Shown here: positions 55,754-64,000 of the stretch, in pieces | Layout: each line of letters starts with the position of its first letter | Position numbering within the stretch: the stretch's first letter is position 1 | Assembly: GCF_039830135.1 (NCBI RefSeq) | Contig: NZ_CP156081.1 | Span: 2,466,001 to 2,530,000, forward strand | DNA: 64,000 bases | Direction of reading: 5' to 3' | Source: Defluviimonas sp. SAOS-178_SWC | GTDB taxonomy: Bacteria; Pseudomonadota; Alphaproteobacteria; Rhodobacterales; Rhodobacteraceae | Made by a program: the position numbers and the translations under genes | The notes under the pieces: model-generated | What the model saw: only the letters and a program-made list of their open reading frames with translations | Database searches by the model: none | Told to the model about the DNA's origin: nothing

Positions 55754-56824
55754 TCACGCGGCTTTCGCGCGAAATTTCCGATATTGGGCGAGCCATGCCG
55801 CCGCGAAACTGTCGATCTCTTCCACCGTGGTGGTGGGCCCGAGCGAGACCCGGATCGCCGAGGCCGCCTCGACCTCGTCGAACCCCATCGCCTTCAGGAC
55901 CCGGCTGGCCCTGACCTTGCCGCTCGAACAGGCGGAGCCTGCCGAGATCGCGAAGCCGGCGAGGTCCATCTGCATCACCTGCGTCTCGCCCTTCCAGCCA
56001 CGGGTCATGAGGCAGGTCGTGTTGGGCAGGCGCGGCCGGTCGCGCCCGACGATCACGACATCCGGGGCCCCGTCCAAGATCCGGGCTTCGAGCCCGTCGC
56101 GCAGGTCCGCGACCTTCGCCGGGACACCCGCGTCGAGGTCGGCAAGGGCCGCCCGCGCGGCGGCGCCGAACCCGGCGATACCGGCGACGTTCTCGGTCCC
56201 GGAGCGCCGTCCCTGTTCCTGCCCGCCGCCGGGCCTGAGCGGTGCAATCTCCAGCCCCTCGCGCAGGATCAGCGCGCCGGCGCCCTTCGGGCCGCCGAGC
56301 TTGTGGGCCGAGACCAGCGCGAAGTCTGCGCCCGACCAGGAAAAGGCGAACGGCATCCGCCCCACCGCCTGCACCACGTCGAGGAGGAGCCAATCGGCCC
56401 GCCGCGCGCCGTAGGCGTAACCATCCCCGGCCTTCGCCGGCGGCTCGGTGATCACGCCGGTCTCGCTGTTCGCAAGACCCATCGCCAGCGTATGGCCGCG
56501 CGCGGCGTCCCCGCCCATCCGGGCATGGGCGATCAGGCAGTCATGCGCCGCCGGATCGACATAGACGTCATGCCCGGCCAGCAGTCCCGACAAAACGCCG
56601 GCCGCCTCCGTGGCGCCCGAGGTGAAGACCACCTCCGCCGGGCGGCACCCGACAAGCCGGGCCACATCCTCGCGCGCCGCCTCGACGATCGCCTTCGCCG
56701 CCCGCCCCTCGGCATGGACCGAGGACGGATTGCCCACGACGTCGAGCGCCGCGATCACGGCGGCCCGCGCCTCCGGCCGCAGGGGCGCCGTCGCGTTCCA
56801 GTCGAGATAGGCGCGCGCCGTCAT
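55754..56824 (-). CDS. Cysteine desulfurase, IscS/NifS type
   Basis: A 356-residue group I cysteine desulfurase. N-terminal [14 protein letters not shown], the PLP lysine in [11 protein letters not shown] and the active cysteine loop [14 protein letters not shown] are clear. It is shorter than E. coli IscS (about 404) but otherwise ordinary. Its ATG overlaps the iscR stop. Together with SufS it gives the operon two desulfurases of different classes. Confidence 0.9.
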   Translation of the reverse strand: MTARAYLDWNATAPLRPEARAAVIAALDVVGNPSSVHAEGRAAKAIVEAAREDVARLVGCRPAEVVFTSGATEAAGVLSGLLAGHDVYVDPAAHDCLIAHARMGGDAARGHTLAMGLANSETGVITEPPAKAGDGYAYGARRADWLLLDVVQAVGRMPFAFSWSGADFALVSAHKLGGPKGAGALILREGLEIAPLRPGGGQEQGRRSGTENVAGIAGFGAAARAALADLDAGVPAKVADLRDGLEARILDGAPDVVIVGRDRPRLPNTTCLMTRGWKGETQVMQMDLAGFAISAGSACSSGKVRASRVLKAMGFDEVEAASAIRVSLGPTTTVEEIDSFAAAWLAQYRKFRAKAA

Positions 56825-57279
56825 TCGTCCACCAGTTGGAACAGCGCCGGCACCGCCGGACAGGGTTTCAGCGTGTTGCCGATCACGTCGGAAAGGCGGG
56901 TCTGGTGCAGGAACACGTAGACCTGCGCCGAAAGCCCCTCCCAAAGCCGGTTGGTCATCGACTGCGCGCGGCTGCCCGACACGCCGCCCGACGCGCCGGC
57001 CCCGGTGTGCAGCGCGCTCACCGTCTCGTCGACCGCTTCGAGAACCTCGCTCACCCGGATGTCGGCCGGATCCCGCGCGAGCTTGTAGCCACCGCCGGGG
57101 CCGCGCACCGAATCGACCAGCCCGGCCCGGCGCAGCTTCACGAACAGCTGCTCCAGATAGGGCAGCGAAATGTCCTGCCGCTTGGAGATCTCGGCCAGCG
57201 AGGTCAACTGATCGTCCCGCACCGTCGCCAGATCGGCGAGCGCGACCATCGCATAGCGTCCCTTGGTCGAGAGTTTCAT
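56821..57279 (-). CDS. iscR: Rrf2-family regulator IscR-like
   Basis: A 152-residue Rrf2 protein. The winged helix is MKLSTKGRYAMVALADLA ... ISLPYLEQLFVKLRRAGLVDSVRGPGGGYKLA. E. coli IscR binds its cluster through three clustered Cys and a His near residues 92-107. Here that stretch is ALHTGAGASGGVSGSRAQS with no Cys, and the only Cys is in LKPCPAV near the C-terminus. R. sphaeroides-type IscR also has a single Cys. It is the first gene of the suf operon and likely autoregulates it. Confidence 0.9.
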   Translation of the reverse strand: MKLSTKGRYAMVALADLATVRDDQLTSLAEISKRQDISLPYLEQLFVKLRRAGLVDSVRGPGGGYKLARDPADIRVSEVLEAVDETVSALHTGAGASGGVSGSRAQSMTNRLWEGLSAQVYVFLHQTRLSDVIGNTLKPCPAVPALFQLVDE

Positions 57280-57361
57280 GCCCTAAAGCCCCGCAAAGAC
57301 ATTGACGCCGGGCGGAAGGCCGCTTAACTCCTTCCCACCCGGTCACCGGCACCCGCCGGTA

Positions 57362-57378
57362 TTTAGAACAATTCTAGG
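57362..57378. promoter_or_regulatory. ICE-like (Irr) operator
   Basis: TTTAGAA-CAA-TTCTAGG matches 12 of 14 arm positions of the Irr ICE consensus TTTAGAA-N3-TTCTAAA. It lies over the -10 of the suf promoter, so Irr binding would repress under iron limitation or act as a haem/iron-status switch. Irr itself is not in the window. Confidence 0.65.
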
Positions 57379-57399
57379 GTGCCTGAGCAAAATCGTCAA
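57371..57399 (-). promoter_or_regulatory. Sigma70 promoter of the iscR-suf operon
   Basis: On the minus strand TTGACG (57,399-57,394), a 17-base spacer and TAGAAT (57,376-57,371). Start of transcription would be near 57,364, about 85 bases before the iscR ATG. Confidence 0.72.
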
Positions 57400-57452
57400 G
57401 AATGGCTTGGCCAGAATTGACGCGAAGGGCGCCCGCAGAGAGAAGACAGGCG

Positions 57453-58112
57453 ATGCCCGAAGTCATTTTCGCCGGCCCAGAAGGCCGCCTCGAAGGCCGT
57501 TACCACCCCCAGAAACAGCCCGACGCACCGATCGCGATCATCCTGCATCCGCATCCACAGTTCGGCGGCACGATGAACAACCGTGTCGTGCACCGGCTGC
57601 ACTATGCGTTCTACGAGCTTGGCTTCACCGTCCTGCGCTTCAACTTCCGCGGCGTCGGCCGCAGCCAGGGAGAATACGATCAGGGCATCGGCGAGTTGTC
57701 CGACGCCGCGTCGGCGCTCGACTATTTGCAGGCGATGAATCCGAACTCCAAGCATTGCTGGGTCGCGGGCTTCTCCTTCGGTGCCTGGATCGGCATGCAG
57801 CTCCTGATGCGGCGGCCCGAGATCACCGGCTTCATCTCGGTCGCTCCCCCGGCGAACATGTACGACTTCTCCTTCCTAGCGCCCTGCCCGTCCTCGGGCC
57901 TGATCATCAACGGCACCGCCGACCGCGTCGCGCCGCCGAAAGACACCGCCTCGCTCGTCGGCAAGCTCCGCGAACAGAAGGGCATCACCATCACCCACGA
58001 GCAGATCGAAGGTGCGGGACATTTCTTCGAGAACGAGGAAGAGCATATGGCCCCGATGATCACGACCGTGCAGGACTATGTCCGCCGGCGGCTCGGCGAA
58101 CAGACGCGGTAG
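57453..58112 (+). CDS. Small alpha/beta hydrolase
   Basis: A 219-residue alpha/beta hydrolase of the YcfP/DUF-type small serine hydrolase group: IAIILHPHPQFGGTMNN, RFNFRGVGRSQGEYDQG, nucleophile GFSFGAW, and GAGHFFENEE with the catalytic His. INGTADRVAPP contains the likely Asp. The substrate is unknown. It starts at the ATG at 57,453 after GAAGACAGG; the frame extends upstream to 57,402. Confidence 0.85.
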   Translation: MPEVIFAGPEGRLEGRYHPQKQPDAPIAIILHPHPQFGGTMNNRVVHRLHYAFYELGFTVLRFNFRGVGRSQGEYDQGIGELSDAASALDYLQAMNPNSKHCWVAGFSFGAWIGMQLLMRRPEITGFISVAPPANMYDFSFLAPCPSSGLIINGTADRVAPPKDTASLVGKLREQKGITITHEQIEGAGHFFENEEEHMAPMITTVQDYVRRRLGEQTR

Positions 58113-58116
58113 GATC

Positions 58117-58356
58117 ATGCCGACGACCGAGGAACTCGCCATCGCGCTGGCCGAGGACGTTCTGAAAGCGGTGGAGGAGACCGGCGACGAGGCGCTGGTC
58201 AACGATATCAACAAGATCATCGAAGCCTCCTCCTCCGCCCTGCAGGAAGCCTACATGGCCGCCATCCGCGCCCAGCGCTCCGAGGCCAAGGCCCGGCAGA
58301 TGCTGGACGCGCGGCTGAAACGGGCGCGCGCCGCGCAAGCCGCGAAGACGGGATGA
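58117..58356 (+). CDS. Small helical hypothetical protein
   Basis: A 79-residue, mostly helical protein (EELAIALAEDVLKAVEETGDEALVNDINKIIE ... RLKRARAAQAA). It overlaps the next ATG by four bases. No family recognised. Confidence 0.6.
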   Translation: MPTTEELAIALAEDVLKAVEETGDEALVNDINKIIEASSSALQEAYMAAIRAQRSEAKARQMLDARLKRARAAQAAKTG

Positions 58357-58943
58357 CCGACCGGCTCGACGCCCAGTTCGCCTTTCTGATGGAGGCTGAC
58401 AAGCTCAAGCAGGTCCTTCGCGCCACCACCCTCGCCGACGGCTCGCGTCCCGAGAATTCCGGCGAACATTCCTGGCATCTCGCGCTTTATGCGATGGTCC
58501 TGGCCGACCATGCCGGCCCCGGGGTCAGCATCGACCGGGTGATCCGCATGCTGATCCTGCACGACCTGGTGGAGATCGACGTGGGCGACGTACCGATTCA
58601 CTCGGCGAACGGCTCCGCCCACGGCTCGGCCGAAACGCTGGCCGCCGAGGCACGGGCCGCCGACCGTCTCTTCGGCCTGCTTCCCGGCGATATCGGCCCC
58701 GACCTGCGCGCGCTCTGGGAAGAGTTCGAGGCGGCGGAGACGCCGGACGCCATTTTCGCCAAGTCGCTCGACCGGGTGCAGCCGGTCCTGCACAACCTCG
58801 CGAGCGGTGGCGGAAGCTGGACGGAGTACAACGTCACCGCCGAGCAGATCGAGGCCCGCGTCGGCCGGAAGGTCGCGCGGGGTGCGCCGAGGTTGTGGGA
58901 TTTCGTCCGGGGCCGTTTGCGCGGCTACTTTCCCGACCTCTGA
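58353..58943 (+). CDS. HD-domain hydrolase (YfbR/HDDC2-like)
   Basis: A 196-residue HD-domain phosphohydrolase. The metal ligands are in NSGEHSWHLALYA (H), ILHDLVEIDVGDVP (HD) and AKSLDRVQPVLHN (D). The layout is that of 5'-deoxyribonucleotidase-type HD proteins. It is the third gene of a short run after the alpha/beta hydrolase. Confidence 0.87.
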   Translation: MTDRLDAQFAFLMEADKLKQVLRATTLADGSRPENSGEHSWHLALYAMVLADHAGPGVSIDRVIRMLILHDLVEIDVGDVPIHSANGSAHGSAETLAAEARAADRLFGLLPGDIGPDLRALWEEFEAAETPDAIFAKSLDRVQPVLHNLASGGGSWTEYNVTAEQIEARVGRKVARGAPRLWDFVRGRLRGYFPDL

Positions 58944-58952
58944 CCGGCAAGG

Positions 58953-59639
58953 TCACGGAAGCCGCCGCCCCGCCCGTAGCTGGCCAAGCGCATCCGCCGG
59001 CTTCCGGCCGGCACCAAGCCATTTCTGCACCGCACAGGCCGAGGCGGTATAGACCGGCCCCGCCCCCTTGCCGTTCGACTTCGACAGGGCGACGAATTCC
59101 TTGCGCGTAGCCGGGAGCTTCCAGTTTGCAACCGCACGGCATTGCGCCACCCCTTTGGGATAGCCGACGGAGCGTGAAATGATCGTCGCCAGCCCCTCGT
59201 CGAACCAGGTCGGCAACAGGCCCTTCTTGCGCCCGGCGAAGCCCTCGGCGCGGTGCGTCTCGGCATGGACGCGCTCGTGGACATAGGTGACCGGATCGTT
59301 CACCGCTTTGGAAGACACCGTGATCACCAGCCCGCCCAGCGTCATCGCCCGGCTCGTCATCGCGTTCCGGCGGTCGCATTCTTTCGTCACGCAGACCTGC
59401 CAGAGCGGTGCCGCCCGAAGCCGGCCAAATTCCGCCCCGACCTTCCGCTCCGCCGCCGCGATCCGCGCCCGGATCGCCTCGACCTGCTTGCCCCCCGCCG
59501 CCCGATCGACCCAGATTGTCGGCGTCACCCGCTTCATCCCGACCGCGAGGCCGGGCAGCGACAGGTTCTGCGCGCCGGCGGGAAGCGGCGCGAGGCAAAG
59601 GAGAAGTCCGAGCCGGACAAGGAATGATCTGAGGTCCAT
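58953..59639 (-). CDS. Secreted HExxH peptidase-like protein
   Basis: A 228-residue protein with a signal peptide (RSFLVRLGLLLCLAPLPAGAQ). It contains the zinc motif HERVH (in TYVHERVHAETH) and, downstream, WFDEGLATI with the third ligand Glu, the gluzincin arrangement of MA-type metallopeptidases. Two Cys near QVCVTKECDR may form a disulfide. Activity is inferred. It is divergent from icd. Confidence 0.72.
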   Translation of the reverse strand: MDLRSFLVRLGLLLCLAPLPAGAQNLSLPGLAVGMKRVTPTIWVDRAAGGKQVEAIRARIAAAERKVGAEFGRLRAAPLWQVCVTKECDRRNAMTSRAMTLGGLVITVSSKAVNDPVTYVHERVHAETHRAEGFAGRKKGLLPTWFDEGLATIISRSVGYPKGVAQCRAVANWKLPATRKEFVALSKSNGKGAGPVYTASACAVQKWLGAGRKPADALGQLRAGRRLP

Positions 59640-59771
59640 GACCCTTTCATACCCTTTGGGCATGCCGGGGAAACTCACTTTGTCGTGGTATACCATTGCA
59701 TACCTTCTTTCCAGCCGCCGGGCATTCGGCTATGACGCGGGCAACGAGTCTGTCCCCAACCGGAGAAGATC

Positions 59772-60983
59772 ATGTCGAAGATCAAGGTAGCGAACCCCGT
59801 CGTCGAGCTCGATGGCGACGAGATGACGCGGATCATCTGGGACTTCATCAAGAAGAAGCTGATCCTGCCCTATCTCGACATCGACCTGAAATACTATGAC
59901 CTCGGCATCGAGGAGCGTGACCGCACCGACGACCAGATCACCATCGACGCCGCGAACGCCATCAAGCAATACGGCGTCGGCGTCAAATGCGCGACGATTA
60001 CGCCCGACGAGGCCCGCGTCGAGGAATTCGGCCTCAAGCAGATGTGGCGGAGCCCGAATGGCACGATCCGCAACATCCTCGGCGGCGTGATCTTCCGCGA
60101 GCCGATCATCTGCAAGAACGTTCCGCGCCTCGTGCCGGGCTGGACCAAGCCGATCGTCGTCGGCCGCCATGCCTTCGGCGACCAGTACCGCGCCACCGAC
60201 TTCCGCTTCCCCGGCAAGGGCAAGCTCACGATCAAGTTCGTGGGCGAGGACGGCACGGTGATCGAGAAGGACGTCTTCGACGCGCCGGGCGCGGGCGTCA
60301 CGATGGCGATGTACAACCTCGACGCATCGATCATCGACTTCGCGCGGGCCTCGATGAATTACGGCCTCGTCAAGGGCTGGCCGGTCTATCTCTCGACCAA
60401 GAACACCATCCTCAAGGCCTATGACGGCCGCTTCAAGGACCTCTTCCAGAAGGTCTATGACGAGGAATTCGCCGACAGATTCAGATCCGCCGGCATCACC
60501 TACGAGCATCGCCTGATCGACGACATGGTCGCCTCGGCGCTGAAATGGTCGGGCGGCTATGTCTGGGCCTGCAAGAACTATGACGGCGACGTGCAGTCCG
60601 ACACCGTGGCGCAGGGCTTCGGCTCCCTCGGCCTCATGGCCAGCGTCCTGATGACGCCCGACGGCAAGATCGTGGAGGCCGAGGCTGCCCACGGCACCGT
60701 CACCCGCCACTACCGCCAGCACCAGCAAGGCAAGGCCACCTCCACCAATTCCATCGCCTCGATCTACGCATGGACCGGCGGCCTCAAGCACCGCGCCAAG
60801 CTCGACGGCAACGTGCAGCTCCAGACATTCGCGGAAACGCTGGAGAAGGTGACGGTCCAGTGCGTCGAGGACGGCTTCATGACCAAGGACCTCGCGCTTC
60901 TGGTCGGGCCGGACCAGAAATGGCTGACCACGATGGGCTTCCTCGAGAAGGTCGACGAGTACCTGAACAAGGCGCTGGCCTGA
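59772..60983 (+). CDS. icd: NADP-dependent isocitrate dehydrogenase
   Basis: A 403-residue TCA-cycle enzyme of the eukaryote-like homodimeric type: [17 protein letters not shown] at the start, [16 protein letters not shown], and [37 protein letters not shown]. It oxidises isocitrate to 2-oxoglutarate. GGAGAAG precedes the ATG. A strong hairpin follows the stop. Confidence 0.96.
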   Translation: MSKIKVANPVVELDGDEMTRIIWDFIKKKLILPYLDIDLKYYDLGIEERDRTDDQITIDAANAIKQYGVGVKCATITPDEARVEEFGLKQMWRSPNGTIRNILGGVIFREPIICKNVPRLVPGWTKPIVVGRHAFGDQYRATDFRFPGKGKLTIKFVGEDGTVIEKDVFDAPGAGVTMAMYNLDASIIDFARASMNYGLVKGWPVYLSTKNTILKAYDGRFKDLFQKVYDEEFADRFRSAGITYEHRLIDDMVASALKWSGGYVWACKNYDGDVQSDTVAQGFGSLGLMASVLMTPDGKIVEAEAAHGTVTRHYRQHQQGKATSTNSIASIYAWTGGLKHRAKLDGNVQLQTFAETLEKVTVQCVEDGFMTKDLALLVGPDQKWLTTMGFLEKVDEYLNKALA

Positions 60984-60991
60984 CCGGATTT

Positions 60992-61014
60992 CGCCCCGGC
61001 TTTGCGCCGGGGCG
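60992..61014 (+). terminator. Hairpin terminator after icd
   Basis: CGCCCCGGC pairs with GCCGGGGCG around TTTGC, nine bases after the icd stop. Confidence 0.75.
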
Positions 61015-61016
61015 AT

Positions 61017-61070
61017 CCGCCGGGGGGCGCTGCCCCCCGGTCCCCCCGGAGTATTTCGGCCAAGAAGAAG
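61017..61070 (+). repeat. Rhodobacteraceae-type intergenic palindromic repeat, copy 2
   Basis: GGGGGGCGCTGCCCCCC is followed by GGTCCCCCCGGAGTATTTC and GGCCAAGAAGAAG. It resembles the element at 24,886-24,922. Confidence 0.5.
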
Positions 61071-61118
61071 GACCGGGGCCTCTGGACCTTTCCGCGTCCT
61101 TCGCTCATCAGACGTGCC

Positions 61119-61721
61119 ATGACCGACCCCGCCCGCCATACGCTTCTCGAAGACGCCCAGGGCATCGCCTACGGAGCGGGGATGGCGGCGTTCGGGATCG
61201 CCATCCTGACCCATCTCGGCCTCGTGACGGGCCAGACGGCGGGACTCGCGGTGCTGATCTCCTATGCGACCGGATGGGGCTTCGGCCCGGTCTTCTTCGC
61301 GATCAACCTGCCGTTCTACTGGCTCGGATACCGCCGCATCGGGCCGGTCTTCGTCCTCAAGACCTTTCTGGCCGTCGGCCTCATGTCGGCCCTCGCGATG
61401 ATCTTCCCGCGCTGGGTGGATTTCGCCCATCTCGACCCGATCGTCGGGGCGGTGCTTTTCGGGGCGATCTCCGGCTCGGCACTTCTGGCGCTCTTTCGCC
61501 ACGGGGCGAGCCTCGGCGGGGTCGGCATCGTCGCGCTCTATCTTCAGGACAAGACAGGCTTCCGCGCCGGCTGGACCCAGCTGTTGGTCGACCTCGCCAT
61601 CTTCGCCGTCGCGCTTACGCTCCGCGACCTCGGCACGGTTGCGGTCTCGGCCCTCGGCGCGCTGGTCGTGAACCTGGTGATCGCCGTCAATCACCGCCGC
61701 GACCGCTATATCGCGACCTGA
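61119..61721 (+). CDS. YitT-family membrane protein
   Basis: A 200-residue protein with five to six hydrophobic helices. GIAYGAGMAAFGIAILTHLGL, GQTAGLAVLISYATG and INLPFYWLGYRRIGPVF match the YitT (DUF161) family of unknown transport role. The start at 61,119 follows the intergenic repeat; the frame extends back to 61,002 through the repeat and is not real there. Confidence 0.82.
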   Translation: MTDPARHTLLEDAQGIAYGAGMAAFGIAILTHLGLVTGQTAGLAVLISYATGWGFGPVFFAINLPFYWLGYRRIGPVFVLKTFLAVGLMSALAMIFPRWVDFAHLDPIVGAVLFGAISGSALLALFRHGASLGGVGIVALYLQDKTGFRAGWTQLLVDLAIFAVALTLRDLGTVAVSALGALVVNLVIAVNHRRDRYIAT

Positions 61722-61791
61722 CGCCGGCGGGGCTGGCGTTTCAGGCGGAATTCCTCTATCGGGGCGCCAACCTCAGGAAATGGCGGACCCC

Positions 61792-63609
61792 ATGGACCTT
61801 CGCAACATCGCGATCATTGCGCACGTTGACCACGGCAAGACCACGCTCGTCGACGAGCTTCTCAAGCAATCCGGCACCTACCGCGACAACCAGCAGGTGT
61901 CCGAGCGGGCGATGGATTCGAACGATATCGAGCGCGAGCGCGGCATCACCATCCTCGCGAAATGCACGAGCGTCGAGCATGACGGGGTGCGCATCAACAT
62001 CGTCGACACGCCGGGCCACGCCGATTTCGGCGGCGAGGTGGAGCGGATCCTCAACATGGTCGACGGGGTGGTCCTTCTCGTCGACGCGGCCGAAGGGCCG
62101 ATGCCGCAGACGAAGTTCGTGACCTCGAAGGCGCTGGCGCTCGGCCTGCGCCCCATCGTCGTCCTCAACAAGGTCGACAAGCCGGACGCGGAGCCGGACC
62201 GGGCGCTGAACGAGGTCTTCGACCTCTTCGCCAATCTCGGCGCCGATGACGACCAGCTCGACTTCCCGCATCTTTACGCCTCCGGCCGCTCCGGCTGGGC
62301 GGATGCGGAGCTGGACGGGCCGCGCCAGAATCTCGACGCGCTCTTCGACCTCATCGTGCGCCACGTCCCGGCGCCGCGCCAGGTCGCGGATGCCGACAAG
62401 CCGTTCCGGATGCTCGCGACGACCTTGTCCGCCGATCCGTTCATCGGCCGCATCCTCACCGGCCGGGTCGAATCGGGCCGTCTGAAGGTCGGCGAGACGA
62501 TCAAGGCGCTTTCCCGAAAGGGCGAGCGGATCGAGCAGTTCCGCGTGACCAAGATCCTCGCCTTCCGGGGGCTCTCGCAGCAGCCCATCGACGAGGCGCA
62601 GGCCGGCGACATCGTGACCCTTGCGGGCATGACCAAGGCCACGGTCGCCGACACGCTCTGCGATCCGGCGATCGACGTGCCGCTCCCGGCGCAGCCGATC
62701 GACCCGCCGACGATCTCCGTCACCTTCGGCATCAACGACAGCCCCCTGGCCGGCAAGGACGGCACCAAGGTCCAGTCCCGCGTGATCCGCGAGCGGCTGA
62801 TGAAGGAAGCGGAATCGAACGTCGCCATCAAGATCGAGGATACGCCGGGCGGCGAGGCCTTCATCGTCTCGGGCCGCGGCGAATTGCAGATGGGCGTCCT
62901 CATCGAGAACATGCGCCGCGAGGGGTTCGAGCTGTCGATCTCCCGCCCCCGCGTGATCTTCCGCGAGGAGAACGGCGTCCGCATGGAGCCGATCGAGGAA
63001 GTCATCGTCGATGTCGACGACGAATATTCCGGCACCGTGATCGACAAGCTTACCGGCCAGCGCAAGGGCGACCTCGTCGAGATGAAGCCCGCCGGCGTCG
63101 GCAAGACCCGGATCGTCGCCCATGTGCCTTCGCGCGGTCTCATCGGCTATCACGGCCAGTTCCTGACCGACACGCGCGGCACCGGGGTTCTCAACCGCAT
63201 CTTCCACGGCTGGGCCCCGCACAAGGGTCCGATCGAGGGTCGCCGCGTCGGCGTCCTGATCTCGATGGAGAATGGGGTGTCGGTCGCCTACGCCCTCTGG
63301 AACCTCGAGGAGCGCGGCAAGCTTTTCATCGGCGCGCAGGAACAGGTCTACGAGGGGATGATCATCGGCGAGCATTCCCGCGACAACGACCTGGAAGTGA
63401 ACCCCCTGAAGGGCAAGAAGCTCACCAACATCCGCGCCTCGGGCACGGACGAGGCAGTGCGGCTGACCCCGCCGGTGCGGATGAGCCTCGAAGAGGCCAT
63501 CGCCTATGTGCAGGACGACGAGCTTGTCGAGGTCACGCCGAAGATCGTGCGGCTGAGGAAGCGCTTCCTCGACCCGCATGAGCGCAAGCGGCAGGCCAAG
63601 GCCGGCTGA
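61792..63609 (+). CDS. typA: Translational GTPase TypA/BipA
   Basis: A 605-residue ribosome-associated GTPase. [18 protein letters not shown] gives the G1 box, [14 protein letters not shown]3 and NKVDKPDA G4. The C-terminal elongation-factor-like domains follow. It acts in stress and low-temperature ribosome assembly. The family start MDLRNI is at 61,792; an ATG four codons earlier at 61,780 is the alternative. Confidence 0.95.
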   Translation: MDLRNIAIIAHVDHGKTTLVDELLKQSGTYRDNQQVSERAMDSNDIERERGITILAKCTSVEHDGVRINIVDTPGHADFGGEVERILNMVDGVVLLVDAAEGPMPQTKFVTSKALALGLRPIVVLNKVDKPDAEPDRALNEVFDLFANLGADDDQLDFPHLYASGRSGWADAELDGPRQNLDALFDLIVRHVPAPRQVADADKPFRMLATTLSADPFIGRILTGRVESGRLKVGETIKALSRKGERIEQFRVTKILAFRGLSQQPIDEAQAGDIVTLAGMTKATVADTLCDPAIDVPLPAQPIDPPTISVTFGINDSPLAGKDGTKVQSRVIRERLMKEAESNVAIKIEDTPGGEAFIVSGRGELQMGVLIENMRREGFELSISRPRVIFREENGVRMEPIEEVIVDVDDEYSGTVIDKLTGQRKGDLVEMKPAGVGKTRIVAHVPSRGLIGYHGQFLTDTRGTGVLNRIFHGWAPHKGPIEGRRVGVLISMENGVSVAYALWNLEERGKLFIGAQEQVYEGMIIGEHSRDNDLEVNPLKGKKLTNIRASGTDEAVRLTPPVRMSLEEAIAYVQDDELVEVTPKIVRLRKRFLDPHERKRQAKAG

Positions 63610-63675
63610 ACGCCCCCTTCCCGCGCCCGGCCTATGTGCTAACCTGAGGCCCCCGCCTCAGGAAAGGAACGCGTC

Positions 63676-63921
63676 ATGGGTATCATCGTCATGCTGCTGG
63701 TCGGCGCGATCGCCGGCTGGCTCGCCGGGCAACTCGTCAAGGGCTACGGCTTCGGGCTGATCGGCAATATCGTCGTCGGGATCGTCGGCGCCTTCATCGC
63801 CGGCCTGATCCTGCCCAGGATCGGGTTCGGCATGGGCGGCGGCTTCCTTGCCGCCATCGTTCATGCCACGATCGGCGCGGTGATCTTCCTGTTCTTGCTG
63901 AGGCTGGTGAAACAGAGCTAA
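63676..63921 (+). CDS. GlsB/YeaQ/YmgE-family membrane protein
   Basis: An 81-residue protein with three hydrophobic helices rich in Gly (GIIVMLLVGAIAGWLAGQLV, GLIGNIVVGIVGAFIAGLIL, HATIGAVIFLFLLRLV), the transglycosylase-associated/GlsB stress protein pattern. AGGAAAGG precedes the ATG. The last 79 bases of the window hold no gene I can support. Confidence 0.9.
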   Translation: MGIIVMLLVGAIAGWLAGQLVKGYGFGLIGNIVVGIVGAFIAGLILPRIGFGMGGGFLAAIVHATIGAVIFLFLLRLVKQS

Positions 63922-64000
63922 GTCTGTCGCAGGGACGAAGCAGACGGTCGGCACGCGGCCTTTGTCTTGGCTGTATTGAAGTGCGGCAGATACTTCGCGT

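Noticed and set aside
59680-59708. Possible icd promoter with the palindrome GGTATACC
   Set aside because: TTGTCG has no acceptable -10 at 16-18 bases, and the 8-bp palindrome alone is weak evidence.

Overview
The window looks like chromosomal DNA of an alphaproteobacterium of the Rhodobacteraceae type. It is GC-rich, its genes overlap by ATGA or GTGA in long operons, and it has a TrgA-family protein. The suf cluster is ordered iscR-cysteine desulfurase-sufB-...-sufC-sufD-...-sufS and sits behind an Irr-type iron box. The ssrA gene is a permuted two-piece gene, and a ClpXP adaptor of the alphaproteobacterial SspB kind lies nearby. This assignment is inferred from gene content, not from a phylogenetic marker.

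Layout. (1) Positions 1-15,024 form a defence-type island ending at the 3' end of a tRNA-Ser(GGA) gene. It holds the tail of a WYL-like regulator, a 1725-residue DEAD helicase fused to a DUF1998/MZB zinc module, an SNF2-type helicase and a 1295-residue adenine methyltransferase. These are followed by a CBS-domain protein with a HEPN-like C-terminus, an HNH nuclease and a convergent DUF3883 protein with a PD-(D/E)xK signature. The core resembles DISARM-like DNA-modification defence, but the DrmA and DrmB roles seem to be fused and no DrmC is visible. (2) Positions 15,450-39,240 are mostly core genome. After a decayed phospholipase-D gene comes a minus-strand run phrB-cfa-trgA-Nudix-cysK-mscS-alaX. 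Then come a PLP enzyme, a universal stress protein with a BCCT transporter, tmRNA, chromate resistance genes, sspB, fumC and a P450/hydrolase pair. (3) Positions 39,317-46,747 are an island of about 7.4 kb at tRNA-Ser(CGA), bounded by a 15-bp direct repeat of the tRNA end. It carries a GNAT protein, a Gabija-like gajA/gajB pair, a small membrane protein and a serine recombinase truncated by an IS3-family element. (4) Positions 46,841-48,205 hold two broken tyrosine-integrase remnants that converge, next to tRNA-Arg(CCG). (5) Positions 48,422-57,279 are the suf iron-sulfur assembly operon on the minus strand. (6) Positions 57,453-64,000 are housekeeping genes: a small alpha/beta hydrolase, an HD hydrolase, a secreted HExxH protein, icd, a YitT-like protein, typA and a GlsB-type membrane protein.

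Functional links. All three accessory segments abut tRNA genes. The two defence cassettes (modification/helicase type and Gabija type) occupy two different tRNA-Ser genes. tmRNA (about 28.8 kb) and its likely ClpXP adaptor SspB (32.7 kb) are close together. The suf operon carries its own Rrf2 regulator, which lacks the three clustered cysteines of E. coli IscR. Its promoter has a near-consensus sigma70 form whose -10 element lies inside an ICE-like Irr operator. All family assignments come from reading motifs by eye; no database search was run.
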